Assembly (NCBI RefSeq): GCF_022354465.1
Contig: NZ_CP092361.1
Location: forward strand, 682,001 to 746,000
From: Wielerella bovis
Lineage (GTDB): Bacteria > Pseudomonadota > Gammaproteobacteria > Burkholderiales > Neisseriaceae
Direction of reading: 5' to 3'
DNA: 64,000 nucleotides
Below the pieces are notes generated by a model. It was not told where the DNA came from, made no database searches, and saw only the letters and a list, made by a program, of their open reading frames with translations. Both the position numbers and the translations under genes were made by a program. Below, one piece after another: positions 1 through 9,300 of this stretch (the stretch's first letter is position 1; each line of letters starts with the position of its first letter).

Positions 1-729
1 ACCGCGTGTGGCGTAGATTTATCATTCACTCCCGTGCTTGATTTGGATTGGGGACAATGCGCCGTGATTGGCAATCGCAGTTTTCATCGGCAGCCTGAAA
101 TTGTTACCGCGCTGGCACTCGCCTTGCAACGCGGCTTAAATCGCGGTGGCATGAAATCGTGCGGCAAACATTTCCCCGGACACGGATTTGTATCGGGCGA
201 CAGCCATTTGACTTTGCCGCAAGATGACCGTTGCTTGGCGGATTTGCAAGCCGATATTGCACCCTTTCGCGCCCTATCAAACGCAGCTATGGCAGCAGTT
301 ATGCCCGCCCATGTGGTTTATCAGCAAGTGGATAATTTGCCCGCAGGTTTTTCCAAACGCTGGTTGCAAGAAATTTTGCGCGGCGAATTGGGTTTTCAAG
401 GCGTGATTTTTTCGGACGATATGACAATGGAAGGCGCAGTCAGCGGTGGTGGCATCAAACAACGTTGTGAACGCGCATTTGCAGCGGGTTGCGATATTGT
501 TTTGGTGTGCAATCGCCCCGATTTGGTGGACGAATTGTGCGCGGATTTCCCATCATACGAAAATGCACATTTGGCAACGCGCTGGCAATATATGGCGGCA
601 AGTGTGTCGCCCGAACAAGCTACTGCGATGATGAACACGCCCGAATTTCAGGCTGCACAACGCATCACCGCGCAACTATCAACGCCAAAAGATGTGCAAA
701 ATGGCGTGAAAGTTGGCGAAGCGTTTTAA
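1..729 (+). CDS. nagZ: Beta-N-acetylhexosaminidase NagZ, 3' part
   Basis: The frame is open from base 1, so the gene begins outside the window; 242 codons remain. NagZ is a cytoplasmic family GH3 enzyme that removes GlcNAc from anhydro-muropeptides during peptidoglycan recycling. The remaining part carries the family signatures GNRSF, KHFPGHG followed by GDSH (the loop with the catalytic histidine), and SDDMTMEGA with the nucleophile aspartate. The protein ends shortly after the barrel, as in single-domain NagZ. A DUS hairpin lies about 145 bases downstream. Confidence 0.93.
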   Translation, partial: TACGVDLSFTPVLDLDWGQCAVIGNRSFHRQPEIVTALALALQRGLNRGGMKSCGKHFPGHGFVSGDSHLTLPQDDRCLADLQADIAPFRALSNAAMAAVMPAHVVYQQVDNLPAGFSKRWLQEILRGELGFQGVIFSDDMTMEGAVSGGGIKQRCERAFAAGCDIVLVCNRPDLVDELCADFPSYENAHLATRWQYMAASVSPEQATAMMNTPEFQAAQRITAQLSTPKDVQNGVKVGEAF

Positions 730-873
730 TTGATAACGATTTTAGCTAAAATTTTCCACTAATTTATAACCAAATTTTGCAATAATTTATCCGTTTATTT
801 GCGTTTATTTTGAATTTAAATTTATTTAATAAATCAATATCTTAATAAAACTTTCATCTATAATCAAAAATCT

Positions 874-927
874 ATATGTTTTCAGGCTGCCTTTTATTTA
901 TCAGCAAAAGGCAGCCTGAAAACATAT
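874..927. terminator. DUS inverted pair, likely terminator
   Basis: Two DUS copies in opposite orientation form a perfect 22-bp stem (874-895 and 906-927) around a 10-base loop. Inverted DUS pairs after genes commonly serve as terminators in Neisseriaceae. The rest of 730-1120 is AT-rich with no gene. Confidence 0.7.
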
Positions 928-1120
928 GAATGATTATCAAATTTACATTTATCACACAATCAACCAAAATCTATCTGCAAAAAGACATTTCTTATCTTTT
1001 TTGAAACTTCATGATAAAAATTGTTATTTTTGAGATAAAATATTCTCGTATTTTTAAAAAATACAAAAGTAAATATCACACACTATATTCTATTTTTCCA
1101 ACATCAGAAAGGACTTTATC

Positions 1121-1918
1121 ATGTTACTCAACAAATGGATTGTTACGCTTATTTCTTGCGTTGCATTATCAGCTTGCGGTGGGCAAAACAGCAATACAGC
1201 AACCAATGCAAGTGCATCAACTGCTACGCCCACAACAGAAAAAGTTTTCCGTGTCGGTACCAATGCTGCTTTTGCACCCTTTGATTATTTGGATGAAAAC
1301 AATGAAATCAAAGGCTTTGATGTGGATTTGATGAAAGCAATGGCGGAAACAGGCAATTTCAAAATTGAATACACCAACAAAACATGGGGCAGTTTATTTC
1401 CTGCGCTGAAAAATGGCGATATTGATATTGTGGCGGGCGCAGTAACGATTACAGATGAGCGCAAAGCTACTATGGATTTCACCGAGCCATATTATGAAAT
1501 CACGCAAGTGGTATTGGTTGCGCCGAATAAAAATGTCAATACCATTGACGATTTGAAAAATCTGCAAAAAATCGGCGTGGTAACAGGCAATACGGGCGAT
1601 TTGGCGGCGCAAAAAATCTTTGGTGCAACCAGCGATAAAGTGGCGCGATTCGAAACTGTGCCTGTGATGACCAAAGAAGTGGAAAATGGCGGTGTGGAAG
1701 CAGCAATCAGCGACAGCGCGGTAATTGAAAATTATGTAAAAAATAATCCAAACAAGGGTTTTAAAATTATTCAAATACCTGATTTCCAAGTGGAACATTA
1801 TGGTATTGTGGTACGCAAAGGCGATACGGAAACCTTAAATATGCTCAATGATGCTTTGAAACAAATTCGTGCCAATGGCAAATATGATGAAATTAAAGCC
1901 AAATATTTTGGGTCTTAA
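1121..1918 (+). CDS. Amino-acid ABC transporter substrate-binding lipoprotein (family 3)
   Basis: A 265-residue periplasmic binding protein of the polar amino-acid family (SBP family 3). The signal peptide ends in a lipobox, LSAC, with the acylated cysteine at residue 19, so it should sit on the inner membrane facing the periplasm. The fold follows from FRVGTNAAFAPFDY near residue 43 and the VAGAVTITDERKATMDFT stretch. AAAGGA lies upstream of the ATG. No permease or ATPase gene is adjacent. It is clearly paralogous to the protein at 46299-47105, sharing ITDERK, TMDFT, AAQKIFGATS, AISDSAVI and VRKGDTETLN. The ligand is unknown; a polar amino acid or cystine is an inference from the family. Confidence 0.88.
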   Translation: MLLNKWIVTLISCVALSACGGQNSNTATNASASTATPTTEKVFRVGTNAAFAPFDYLDENNEIKGFDVDLMKAMAETGNFKIEYTNKTWGSLFPALKNGDIDIVAGAVTITDERKATMDFTEPYYEITQVVLVAPNKNVNTIDDLKNLQKIGVVTGNTGDLAAQKIFGATSDKVARFETVPVMTKEVENGGVEAAISDSAVIENYVKNNPNKGFKIIQIPDFQVEHYGIVVRKGDTETLNMLNDALKQIRANGKYDEIKAKYFGS

Positions 1919-1967
1919 ACAATTGGCAGCCTGAAACCTGCAAAAATTCATGAGTTTCGGTACGCCC

Positions 1968-2063
1968 ATTCAATTTAAATCATGACAAAGCGACAGCGAC
2001 CGCCGTGTACACCTAGTACATAAGAGAGCTGGCAACGCTGTACTGGTTTAGTGAATTCACTAT
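1968..2063. repeat. Correia-like element, left end truncated
   Basis: It contains the family core, with CGACAGCGACCGCCGTGTAC, a GTACATAAG stretch, and the right terminal repeat ending in GAATTCACTAT. The expected left TATAGTG end is missing. Similar copies lie at 19746, 25384, 27745, 32732 and 47192. Confidence 0.75.
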
Positions 2064-2100
2064 CATATAACCAAAAATCTTTACAAAACTCAAAGCTGTA

Positions 2101-2214
2101 GTAGGTTGGATTCTTGAATCTGATATTTCCCATATATATTAACTATTTGTTTTTTTATTTAAAAATTATCATAATCAAGTATTCAACCTACTCGTTTTCA
2201 GGCAGCCTGAATAG
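2101..2214. repeat. MITE-like repeat with GTAGGTTGGAT ends (second repeat family)
   Basis: GTAGGTTGGATTC at 2101 is mirrored by the complement of ATTCAACCTAC ending near 2191. The interior is AT-rich with TTTAACAATTATTTG-like sequence, and a DUS follows. The same order recurs at 3246-3354 and 29293-29398, with partial copies near 27523, 43973 and 51211. No coding potential is seen. Confidence 0.6.
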
Positions 2215-2361
2215 ATTTTGCAAAGGTTTTTATCTGTGTTTTATTTTAACCAACTATTATCATTCACTATACATAAACAAAGTGCTAAAATTTTGGTTCA
2301 TTCAATCTATTTTACAGTTCAAATGCACACTGAATTTGAACAAAAATAATCAAGGATTTTT

Positions 2362-3204
2362 ATGCACACTCAACTTCCTTTCTTCGCACTGATTCAAGTC
2401 TCGGGCGATGACCGACATACTTTTCTGCACAACCAACTTTCCAATGACATCAATCATTTGCAAACAAATCAGGCCTGTTACGCCACTTACAATACGCCCA
2501 AAGGTCGTGTGATTGCCAATATGATTGTGTACAATACAGGCACGGATATTTTGCTTGCTGTGGCAGCAGATTTGGCAGAAATTTTACTTAAACGATTGAA
2601 AATGTTTGTGTTACGCGCTAAAGTACAATTAACTATTTTGCCAGATTGGGGCGTTTCAGGCAGCCTGAAAGACAATATGGCGATTGTTTATCCCAATGAA
2701 CCTCATTTGGTTTTACCATGCAATGCACAAAATGAAATTTTTTTACCACACGGAGGCAGCCTGAAAATTGCACCAAAAAATGAATTGCCTGTGTATGATG
2801 CCGCTGCTGAATCTGCATGGAATACGCATGAAATTGCGTGCGGTTTCCCATGGATTTGTGCTGCAACAACAGAAACTTGCGTGGCACAAATGTTGAATCA
2901 GCACACGATTGGTGGCGTGCATTTTCGCAAAGGCTGCTACCCTGGACAAGAAATCATTGCGCGTGCCCAATATCGTGGACAAGTGAAACGTGGCTTGGCG
3001 GTGGCGCATAATCAGATAAATCAAACAGTTGGTGCGCCAGTATTAGATACGAGCGGTGCGGAAGTTGGCTTGGTTATTAATGCGCAAGGCAGCCTGAATT
3101 TGTTGGTTATCAAGCATGGTATGGCAAAAGCAAAACTGTATGATTCCTCAGAAAATCCATTTGAATTAAAACATTTATTTTTCGATTTGAATGATGGAAC
3201 ATAA
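2362..3204 (+). CDS. ygfZ: Folate-binding Fe-S cluster maintenance protein YgfZ
   Basis: A 280-residue GcvT-related protein that uses tetrahydrofolate to help build or repair iron-sulfur clusters in the cytoplasm. The diagnostic KGCYPGQE motif with the conserved cysteine is near residue 195, followed by IIARAQYRGQ. The opening LIQVSGDDRHTFLHNQLSND is typical of the family. AAGGA sits five bases before the ATG. Three in-frame DUS copies encode the SGSLK, GGSLK and QGSLN segments, an example of uptake sequences tolerated inside a housekeeping gene. Confidence 0.92.
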   Translation: MHTQLPFFALIQVSGDDRHTFLHNQLSNDINHLQTNQACYATYNTPKGRVIANMIVYNTGTDILLAVAADLAEILLKRLKMFVLRAKVQLTILPDWGVSGSLKDNMAIVYPNEPHLVLPCNAQNEIFLPHGGSLKIAPKNELPVYDAAAESAWNTHEIACGFPWICAATTETCVAQMLNQHTIGGVHFRKGCYPGQEIIARAQYRGQVKRGLAVAHNQINQTVGAPVLDTSGAEVGLVINAQGSLNLLVIKHGMAKAKLYDSSENPFELKHLFFDLNDGT

Positions 3205-3245
3205 ATACAAGAAGGCGACCTGAAGCTGTTGTAAAACCCGAAACG

Positions 3246-3354
3246 GTAAGTCGGATTTTTGAATCTAACATTGTCCATATTTAACAAGCATTTGTTTCTA
3301 TATGAAATTTATGGATACAAGTATCTGACCAACGAGCTTTCAGGCAGCCTGAAT
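3246..3354. repeat. MITE-like repeat, second family, degenerate copy
   Basis: GTAAGTCGGATTTTTGAATC at its left and GGATACAAGTATCTGACCAAC-like sequence at its right end, then a DUS. It has the same order as 2101-2214 and 29293-29398 but with more mismatches. A lone Correia-type end (TATAGTGGATTC) follows at about 3380. Confidence 0.55.
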
Positions 3355-3390
3355 GACAATCATATGGATGTATAGTCATTTATAGTGGAT

Positions 3391-3981
3391 TCAAAACATA
3401 TTAGCCATAGAAAAATAAAACACCTCCCCATACACTGCCGCCTTTTTCTCCAACGCCAAAGGATAAGCACGTGAACTAGATGGTAAACGATGCAGATATA
3501 GTTCACGCCCTAAAAATTTACTGCGCACACATTGCCCGATTTTGGGGATAGTAGTATCGCTAGGTAACTGCGACAATAAAGTTTGTGTGGCAAGTTCGCC
3601 TGTGGTGATGATGGTTTGGCAATGTGGGATTTGTGCCAATAATTTGGTTAAATCCACCGCTTCCACAATTTGCAAAAATTTATCTGAAGCATTGCCTTGC
3701 AGACGTTTCACGCGATAAGCGGTATCGTAAATGGCAATGCCTTTTTCTTGTAGAAAATCGCGGATTTGTTGTTCGTGAAAGGTTTTGTTTGGTGTGTCAA
3801 TAAAATGGTCTTTGTCGCCGAAAAACACCAAGCCAAAAATCCGCCACATATCGTTGTTGAAATTGGGGTAGTAGAAATTCATTTTCCAACGGGTTTGGGG
3901 TGGTGGGAAACTGCCTAGCATTAAGATTTTGGCGTTTTCGGGGAGAAATGGGGGCAGGGGGTGGGTTTCAATTTCAATCAT
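3391..3981 (-). CDS. Uracil-DNA glycosylase superfamily protein (hypoxanthine-DNA-glycosylase-like)
   Basis: A 196-residue protein. LMLGSFPPP at residues 20-28 followed by FYYPNFNNDMWRIFG at 36-50 fits the first motif of the HDG branch of the uracil-DNA glycosylase superfamily, and RLPSSSRAYP near the C-terminus fits the DNA-intercalation motif. Members remove deaminated bases in the cytoplasm; the exact substrate is uncertain. The start overlaps the stop of the upstream small gene by 8 bases, so the two are probably co-transcribed. Its last codons and stop lie on a Correia-type terminal sequence, so the native C-terminus may have been altered. A decayed copy of its 5' end lies at about 4447-4563. 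Confidence 0.7.
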   Translation of the reverse strand: MIEIETHPLPPFLPENAKILMLGSFPPPQTRWKMNFYYPNFNNDMWRIFGLVFFGDKDHFIDTPNKTFHEQQIRDFLQEKGIAIYDTAYRVKRLQGNASDKFLQIVEAVDLTKLLAQIPHCQTIITTGELATQTLLSQLPSDTTIPKIGQCVRSKFLGRELYLHRLPSSSRAYPLALEKKAAVYGEVFYFSMANMF

Positions 3982-4366
3982 TTTCTAATAAACCACTTTG
4001 TTCCAAAGCCTGACACAATTCAGGTTTCAAACGCCAAATAAAATAATTCGTTTCCTGTTGCCACCAGCCTTCAAAAAACAGCGTCCACCATTGAAACGTG
4101 CCATTGCCACGCCGATTAAACAGCAGTTGTTCGCCATAATGACGATGAATTTTTTGGTTGTATCCGCCAATCATCATGTTGATGGTAGAATGCGGACTTT
4201 TGGTGTAGCCCATTTGTTCGCCAATAATGCCCGCGCGGTTTTGATGATTGGGGCTGCGGTAAACCGTCAGCAAAATTTGCAGGGATTTTGGGGTGCTTAA
4301 TTTGGGGTTATGCAAAACTTTGAGCCATTCTTCAACGGTTAAAGTGGTGGTGATGTTTGGAGTCAT
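3974..4366 (-). CDS. Small conserved-looking protein, possible DNA-binding head domain
   Basis: I place the start at 4366 (MTPNITTT, 130 residues). The open frame runs on to 4504, but that extension is made of decayed copies of two neighbouring genes. The protein is basic and rich in aromatics (FQWWTLFFEGWWQQ). The ILLTVYRSPNHQNRAGIIG region resembles small modules found before HNH domains in some restriction enzymes, but this is a weak resemblance and no catalytic motif is present. It overlaps the DNA-glycosylase-like gene downstream and may work with it. Function unknown. Confidence 0.55.
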   Translation of the reverse strand: MTPNITTTLTVEEWLKVLHNPKLSTPKSLQILLTVYRSPNHQNRAGIIGEQMGYTKSPHSTINMMIGGYNQKIHRHYGEQLLFNRRGNGTFQWWTLFFEGWWQQETNYFIWRLKPELCQALEQSGLLEND

Positions 4367-4389
4367 GATTGGTGTCTCAATGTGTTTAC

Positions 4390-4563
4390 AGGCAGCCCGA
4401 AATATCAAAAAACAACGTTTCAACTTCGCAAATGCATCAGCTATTTTATTGAAATTTGGATAGAAAAAATATTTCCCAAATAGGTTTGGGTGGTAGGAAA
4501 CCACCTAACATCAAGATTTTAATAGTCTCTGGCAGGAAAGATTTCAGGGGATAGGGCAATCAT
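4390..4563 (-). pseudogene. Fused remnants of the DNA-glycosylase-like gene 5' end and the tex 3' end
   Basis: On the minus strand, 4563 down to about 4447 matches the first 40 or so codons of the gene at 3391-3981 with many changes: both have a stretch like YYPNFN and similar bases back to the ATG. It then joins directly to 4446-4399, which matches the last codons of tex plus its trailing DUS; the tex end encodes ADAFAKLKR and so does this copy. The fusion produces the spurious N-terminal extension of the next gene. It is the scar of a local duplication. Confidence 0.7.
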
Positions 4564-5645
4564 ATTTTTTTACTTAAATATATATTTTCTCCAAAAGCTT
4601 TTTTATCCATCATTTCCATTGCAGCCTTTTCTACAAGACTAATCATATCAATTCTAGGAATATGTTCATTTGGGTATATATTTTCTATCCAATCTTGATT
4701 AAAATCTAGGTGTTCGAATAGTTTTGCTCGAACCAATAATTCATCATAAGCAATAGAATTTCTTTCATTACTTTTACTCCAACCATAACTATTAAATAAA
4801 ATTAAAAATAATACATTAGATGGAATCAATCCACGAACCAAACCAAAATATTCATTTTTATCATCATTTTCAATCTTCTCAGTATTTTTTATATATTTTA
4901 ATATGCGAAAAAGAATTATGAGATAAGGTTTAACTATTTTATTACCATTAATCAATTGTTCTAATTCAGTCTTAATGGCAGATAAATTTTTATCAATATG
5001 ATTTTCTTTAAAATATCTTTCAATAATATTAATAGCCTCATCAGAATGTTCAATAACTATCTTATGTTGTTCTTTATAATCTTGGTCGGATTTTTTACAA
5101 AAAATTTGATATGTTGGATTATATAACTCATGTTTGGTATTTATTTTATTTTCTTCATTATATATTGATTTCAATGAGTTTCTTAATTTAATCACTTCCT
5201 CAATATTATTCTTCCTTTTTGTTGTATGTAATTTACATAATAGTTCTTGATAAATAAGTATATCATCAGGATATTTAAAATTGTATTTCCGAATAATATT
5301 AACAATTTCTTCATTTAATTTTTCCACCCCCTTTTTAAAAGATTCATTCTCCATTAATTTATTGTGTTCATTTAATAAGATTTGAAATAAATTTTCAAAT
5401 TCTGTACTTTTTTGGTTTTTGAAAGTTAAATAACTGAACCAAACTAATCCGATTGCAGAAATAATTGTACCGATTGTATTAAACGACTCTATCAAATTAA
5501 ACTTATCTCCCAAGTTAAACCAATCACATTTTGATTCCACTGGATTGCAGAGGGAGAAAGGATAATTGAAAACTATCAATAAAATAATAAAAATAACCAA
5601 TAAGCTCAATACTATACTTGATAAAAATATAACTATTCTATACAT
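4560..5645 (-). CDS. putAbiC-like (putative phage abortive infection) membrane protein
   Basis: The start at 5645 (MYRIVIFLSS) is chosen because GGAG lies six bases upstream; an upstream ATG at 5675 has none. The 361-residue protein has a hydrophobic helix at residues 3-26 and a second at about 53-70, then a long charged cytoplasmic part with STEFENLFQILLNEHNKLM and, near the end, RGLIPSNVLFLILFNSYGW. This layout matches the putative abortive phage infection family as I know it. Codon use is far more AT-rich than in tex next door, suggesting transfer. Its stop overlaps the ATG of the decayed gene copy downstream. Phage defence is an inference from the family. Confidence 0.6.
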   Translation of the reverse strand: MYRIVIFLSSIVLSLLVIFIILLIVFNYPFSLCNPVESKCDWFNLGDKFNLIESFNTIGTIISAIGLVWFSYLTFKNQKSTEFENLFQILLNEHNKLMENESFKKGVEKLNEEIVNIIRKYNFKYPDDILIYQELLCKLHTTKRKNNIEEVIKLRNSLKSIYNEENKINTKHELYNPTYQIFCKKSDQDYKEQHKIVIEHSDEAINIIERYFKENHIDKNLSAIKTELEQLINGNKIVKPYLIILFRILKYIKNTEKIENDDKNEYFGLVRGLIPSNVLFLILFNSYGWSKSNERNSIAYDELLVRAKLFEHLDFNQDWIENIYPNEHIPRIDMISLVEKAAMEMMDKKAFGENIYLSKKI

Positions 5646-5724
5646 ATTAATCTCCAAATAATTAATTTCAGGCAACCTGAAACTTTTCGGAACGTATTTT
5701 CAGGCTGCCTGAAATTTAAAAAAA

Positions 5725-8013
5725 TCAACGTTTCAATTTTGCAAACGCATCTGCCATTGCCGAATTGGTCGGGGCTTTTTCGCGTTGATTTTGCGGTTTA
5801 TTGGGGCGCGATGATTTTTCAGGCTGCCTGAAATCGCGTTTCTCCGCTTTTTCCGCAGGCTTGTCATCATCCAAACGCATGGTCAGCGCAATGCGTTTGC
5901 GTGCCGCGTCCACTTCCACCACTTTCACTTTCACCAAATCGCCTGCTTTCACGACTTCGCGCGGGTCAGCAACAAATTTATTGGACAAAGCCGAAATATG
6001 CACCAAACCGTCCTGATGCACGCCAATGTCCACAAACGCGCCAAAATTCGCCACATTGGACACCACGCCTTCCAAAATCATGCCGACTTGCAAATCGCTG
6101 ATTTCATTGATACCTTCCGCGAAACTGGCGATTTTGAATTCGCCGCGTGGGTCGCGGTTGGGTTTTTCCAATTCCGCCAAAATGTCCATAATGGTCGGCA
6201 AACCAAAGCGTTCATCAATAAAATCAACGGCTTTGATTTGCGCGATGTGTTCGCGTTTGCCGATTAAATCACTTGCGCTAATTCCTTGTTTTGCCAACAT
6301 TTTCGCTACGACAGGATAGGCTTCGGGGTGAACCGCGCTCGCGTCCAAAGGTTCAGTACCACCTAAAACGCGTAAGAAACCTGCCGCTTGTTCAAAGGTT
6401 TTTTCGCCCAAACGTGGCACTTTCAACAAAGTTTTGCGATTAGGGAACGCGCCATGTTCATCACGATAGGCAACAATGTTTTTCGCAAGCGTTTGATTTA
6501 AACCAGAAATTCTTGCCAATAAAGGCGCAGAAGCCGTGTTCACATCCACGCCCACCGCATTCACGCAATCTTCCACCACCGCGTCCAGCGATTTCGCCAA
6601 CGCGCTTTGATTCACATCGTGCTGATATTGCCCCACGCCAATGGATTTCGGGTCAATTTTCACCAGTTCCGCCAAAGGGTCTTGCAAACGCCGCGCAATC
6701 GACACCGCGCCACGCAAACTTACGTCCAAATCGGGGAATTCCGCCGCCGCCAACTCGGACGCGGAATACACGGACGCGCCCGCCTCCGACACGACAATTT
6801 TATGCAAATCATTGATAGACAATGATTTTAATAACTCGCCAGCCAGTTTATCGGTTTCGCGGCTGGCGGTGCCGTTGCCGATGGCAATCAGTTTGATGTT
6901 GTGCTGTTTGACCAAACGCGTCAAAATGGATAAAGCATTGTTTTCTTGATGTAAATAAACAACGGCGGTTTCCAATAATTTGCCTGTGTCATCCACCGCC
7001 GCCACTTTAATGCCCGTGCGAAAGCCAGGGTCTAAACCCAAAGTCGGCAAACGCCCAGCAGGCGCGGCAAGCAATAAATCTTTGAGATTTTTGGCGAAAA
7101 CGGTAATCGCGTCCGTGTCCGCCAATTCTTTTAATTTGGAAAAGGCTTCCAATTCCAGCGACAAAAACATTTTCGCGCGCCAAGTCAGGCGAATCGTGTC
7201 GCGCAACCATTTGTCGGCTGGGCGATTTTTGTCTTGCAAACCAAAGTGTTGTGCGATGATTTTTTCGTATTCGGATGGCTCGGTAATGGGCGTTTCGTCT
7301 GGCTGATATTTTAAGGCAGCCTGCAAAATGCCTCCGTTGCGACCGCGCAAAATCGCCAAAGCGCGATGACTGGGCATGCGCGACACGGCTTCGCGGTGGT
7401 CAAAATAATCTTTGAATTTTTCGCCTGTTTCTTGTTGTCCATCAATCACTTGGGCGTGGATTTCGGCTTCACGCCACAATTTTTCGCGCAACACGCCCAG
7501 CAATTCCGCGTCTTCGGCAAATTGTTCCATGAGAATGGCGCGCGCACCGTCCAATGCGCTTTTAATATCAGGCACTTGCTCGTTCAAAAACGACTGCGCG
7601 AAGGTGTCGGGGTCGGTTTCAGGCTGCCTGAAAAGCGTGTCCGCCAAATCCTGCAAACCGTTTTCGCGCGCGATTTGGGCTTTGGTGCGGCGTTTGGGTT
7701 TGTAGGGCAAATACAGGTCTTCCAGCGCGGTTTTGTTGTCGCAATCTTCAATTTGCTGGGCGAGTTCGGGCGTGAGTTTGCCTTGTTCTTCAATGCTTTT
7801 CAGGACGGTGGCTTTGCGTTCCACCAGTTCACGCAAATAGGTCAGGCGGTTGGCGAGCGTGCGCAGTTGGGTGTCGTCCAGACCGCCCGTCATTTCTTTG
7901 CGGTAACGCGCGATAAAGGGGACGGTTGCGCCTTCGTCTAATAATTGGATGGCTGCCTGAATTTGGGCTTCGGTGGCTTGGAGTTCGGTGGCGATGATGT
8001 TGTTGATATTCAT
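5725..8013 (-). CDS. tex: Transcription accessory protein Tex
   Basis: A 762-residue cytoplasmic RNA-binding protein, close to the usual length of about 770. In order: the N-terminal helical Tex domain with [10 protein letters not shown] near residue 32, a YqgF/RuvX-like domain ([18 protein letters not shown] near 325), helix-hairpin-helix repeats ([16 protein letters not shown]), and an S1 domain near 645-715 ([20 protein letters not shown]). The tail is basic and contains a DUS-encoded segment. Tex affects transcription in several pathogens, but its precise role is unsettled. GAAAG precedes the ATG. Confidence 0.96.
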   Translation of the reverse strand: MNINNIIATELQATEAQIQAAIQLLDEGATVPFIARYRKEMTGGLDDTQLRTLANRLTYLRELVERKATVLKSIEEQGKLTPELAQQIEDCDNKTALEDLYLPYKPKRRTKAQIARENGLQDLADTLFRQPETDPDTFAQSFLNEQVPDIKSALDGARAILMEQFAEDAELLGVLREKLWREAEIHAQVIDGQQETGEKFKDYFDHREAVSRMPSHRALAILRGRNGGILQAALKYQPDETPITEPSEYEKIIAQHFGLQDKNRPADKWLRDTIRLTWRAKMFLSLELEAFSKLKELADTDAITVFAKNLKDLLLAAPAGRLPTLGLDPGFRTGIKVAAVDDTGKLLETAVVYLHQENNALSILTRLVKQHNIKLIAIGNGTASRETDKLAGELLKSLSINDLHKIVVSEAGASVYSASELAAAEFPDLDVSLRGAVSIARRLQDPLAELVKIDPKSIGVGQYQHDVNQSALAKSLDAVVEDCVNAVGVDVNTASAPLLARISGLNQTLAKNIVAYRDEHGAFPNRKTLLKVPRLGEKTFEQAAGFLRVLGGTEPLDASAVHPEAYPVVAKMLAKQGISASDLIGKREHIAQIKAVDFIDERFGLPTIMDILAELEKPNRDPRGEFKIASFAEGINEISDLQVGMILEGVVSNVANFGAFVDIGVHQDGLVHISALSNKFVADPREVVKAGDLVKVKVVEVDAARKRIALTMRLDDDKPAEKAEKRDFRQPEKSSRPNKPQNQREKAPTNSAMADAFAKLKR

Positions 8014-8039
8014 AGGGTTACTTTCTTTAAAAAATGTTT

Positions 8040-8912
8040 TCAGGCTGCCTGAAAAATATTTTGACGATGAAAATCCAAATAATGTTGATGTTTTTCATTA
8101 ACATGAATTTTCATCTCTTCATGAAGATTCAATAAAATTTGATTATGTGGTTCCAATTTTGGCGAAATTAAAATTTTTCCTTGTTCATCAAAACCAATCA
8201 AACCCAAATCAAATAATTTATCGTGATGTGGGCAAAATAATAAACCATTGTAACTATCTAATTTTTCTGTATCTTGACTAACTGACCATGGCTTTATGTG
8301 GCTGGCAATCAATAATTTAGGTTCATCAATACCGCATAAGCAGCATTTTTGATATTTTGCTAATAATTGCGTTCTAAACTTGGTTTGGTTAACGCGAACT
8401 TTGACATAAGCGAGTTTATCAATGCCTTTTAATTCGGTTGTCTCGTTTTCTATTTTTTGGATAATTTCATTTTGTTCATCAAAAATGGTTTTAATGTGTT
8501 GAAAAAGTGTTTCAAATTGCTTATGTTTTTCATTGGAAATGGCATATCTAAAAGTAAAATCGTGAAGCATATTTTCTTTTTTCAAGAAACCAAATGACAA
8601 ACGGTCATCATCACATTTTTGTATCAGTTTCAAATCAACGCAATTAAGCACCTCTTCCGAATGGTCATTAAAGTCTTGTTTTTTATAGTAAGGTTTGTCT
8701 TTTTCCCAGTCTTTATCTTTACTGCTTACATCATCTGCAATACAAACCGTACGAAACATAATTTTTTGTATGGGTTTAGCGATATATAAAAAAACTTCAT
8801 CGCCTTTTTTTATATCATCTCTTCCTTTTGTCCAATAAAAACTATCAAGATTTTGATACGCTGCGAAAACATCAAAATCGTTAAAATTAACTGGTTTAAT
8901 CCATATTGCCAT
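8040..8912 (-). CDS. HNH endonuclease with N-terminal PUA/EVE-like domain
   Basis: 290 residues. The first 130 or so ([35 protein letters not shown]) look like a PUA/EVE-type fold that reads modified bases. A linker leads to an HNH_2 nuclease domain: C190-x-x-C193, ASHIKPW with H205, N222, and CPHHD at 227-231. Such fusions are typical of modification-dependent restriction enzymes, so a role in defence is inferred. No methyltransferase gene is adjacent, which fits a Type IV-like enzyme. The gene is AT-rich and lies between tex and a DUF486 gene, with DUS sequences at both ends. Confidence 0.75.
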   Translation of the reverse strand: MAIWIKPVNFNDFDVFAAYQNLDSFYWTKGRDDIKKGDEVFLYIAKPIQKIMFRTVCIADDVSSKDKDWEKDKPYYKKQDFNDHSEEVLNCVDLKLIQKCDDDRLSFGFLKKENMLHDFTFRYAISNEKHKQFETLFQHIKTIFDEQNEIIQKIENETTELKGIDKLAYVKVRVNQTKFRTQLLAKYQKCCLCGIDEPKLLIASHIKPWSVSQDTEKLDSYNGLLFCPHHDKLFDLGLIGFDEQGKILISPKLEPHNQILLNLHEEMKIHVNEKHQHYLDFHRQNIFQAA

Positions 8913-8954
8913 TTTTATTTCCTTATTTATTTAATATTTTCAGCCTGCCTGAAA

Positions 8955-9299
8955 CTATTTCCTAAACGCAAAATAAACGGCACCCAAAATACACACAAAA
9001 CTCAATAGATAATTCAGCGTGATTTTTTCGTTTAAATACAATATCGCAAACAGGGTAAATACACTCAATGCGATGATTTCTTGTAATATTTTTAACTGAA
9101 ACGGCTTAATGCCCCATAATGTCCCAAAATGGTTGGCAGGTATTACAAGGCAATATTCTAGCAAGGCAATTGACCATGAAATCAAAACAATTTGCCACAG
9201 GGGAAAAGGTGTAGCAGAAGGTTTGATGTGCCAATACCATGCAATCGTCATGAGTAAATTGGAAACGGTTAGCAAGGAAATGATGATTAAATAGTGCAT
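8955..9299 (-). CDS. DUF486 family small membrane protein (DMT superfamily)
   Basis: 114 residues with four predicted membrane helices: about 2-22, 34-54, 72-92 and 96-112. The motif order NLLMTIAWYWHIK, ILLEYCLVIPANHFG-like sequence, then FQLKILQEIIAL is characteristic of DUF486 proteins, relatives of drug/metabolite transporters. The substrate is unknown. It ends in FRK, as many family members do. The start lies just upstream of the following cold-shock-domain gene's stop on the same strand. Confidence 0.85.
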   Translation of the reverse strand: MHYLIIISLLTVSNLLMTIAWYWHIKPSATPFPLWQIVLISWSIALLEYCLVIPANHFGTLWGIKPFQLKILQEIIALSVFTLFAILYLNEKITLNYLLSFVCILGAVYFAFRK

Positions 9300-9300
9300 A

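Noticed and set aside
2114..2392. 92-codon open frame before ygfZ
   Set aside because: It starts inside a repeat, overlaps the ygfZ start and is of low complexity.
4367..4504. N-terminal extension of the small gene at 3974
   Set aside because: The extra 46 codons are a fusion of decayed copies of neighbouring genes, and the internal ATG at 4366 gives a coherent protein.
7366..7941. 191-codon open frame on the plus strand
   Set aside because: It lies wholly antisense to tex, has no ribosome site, and its composition follows from the tex codons.
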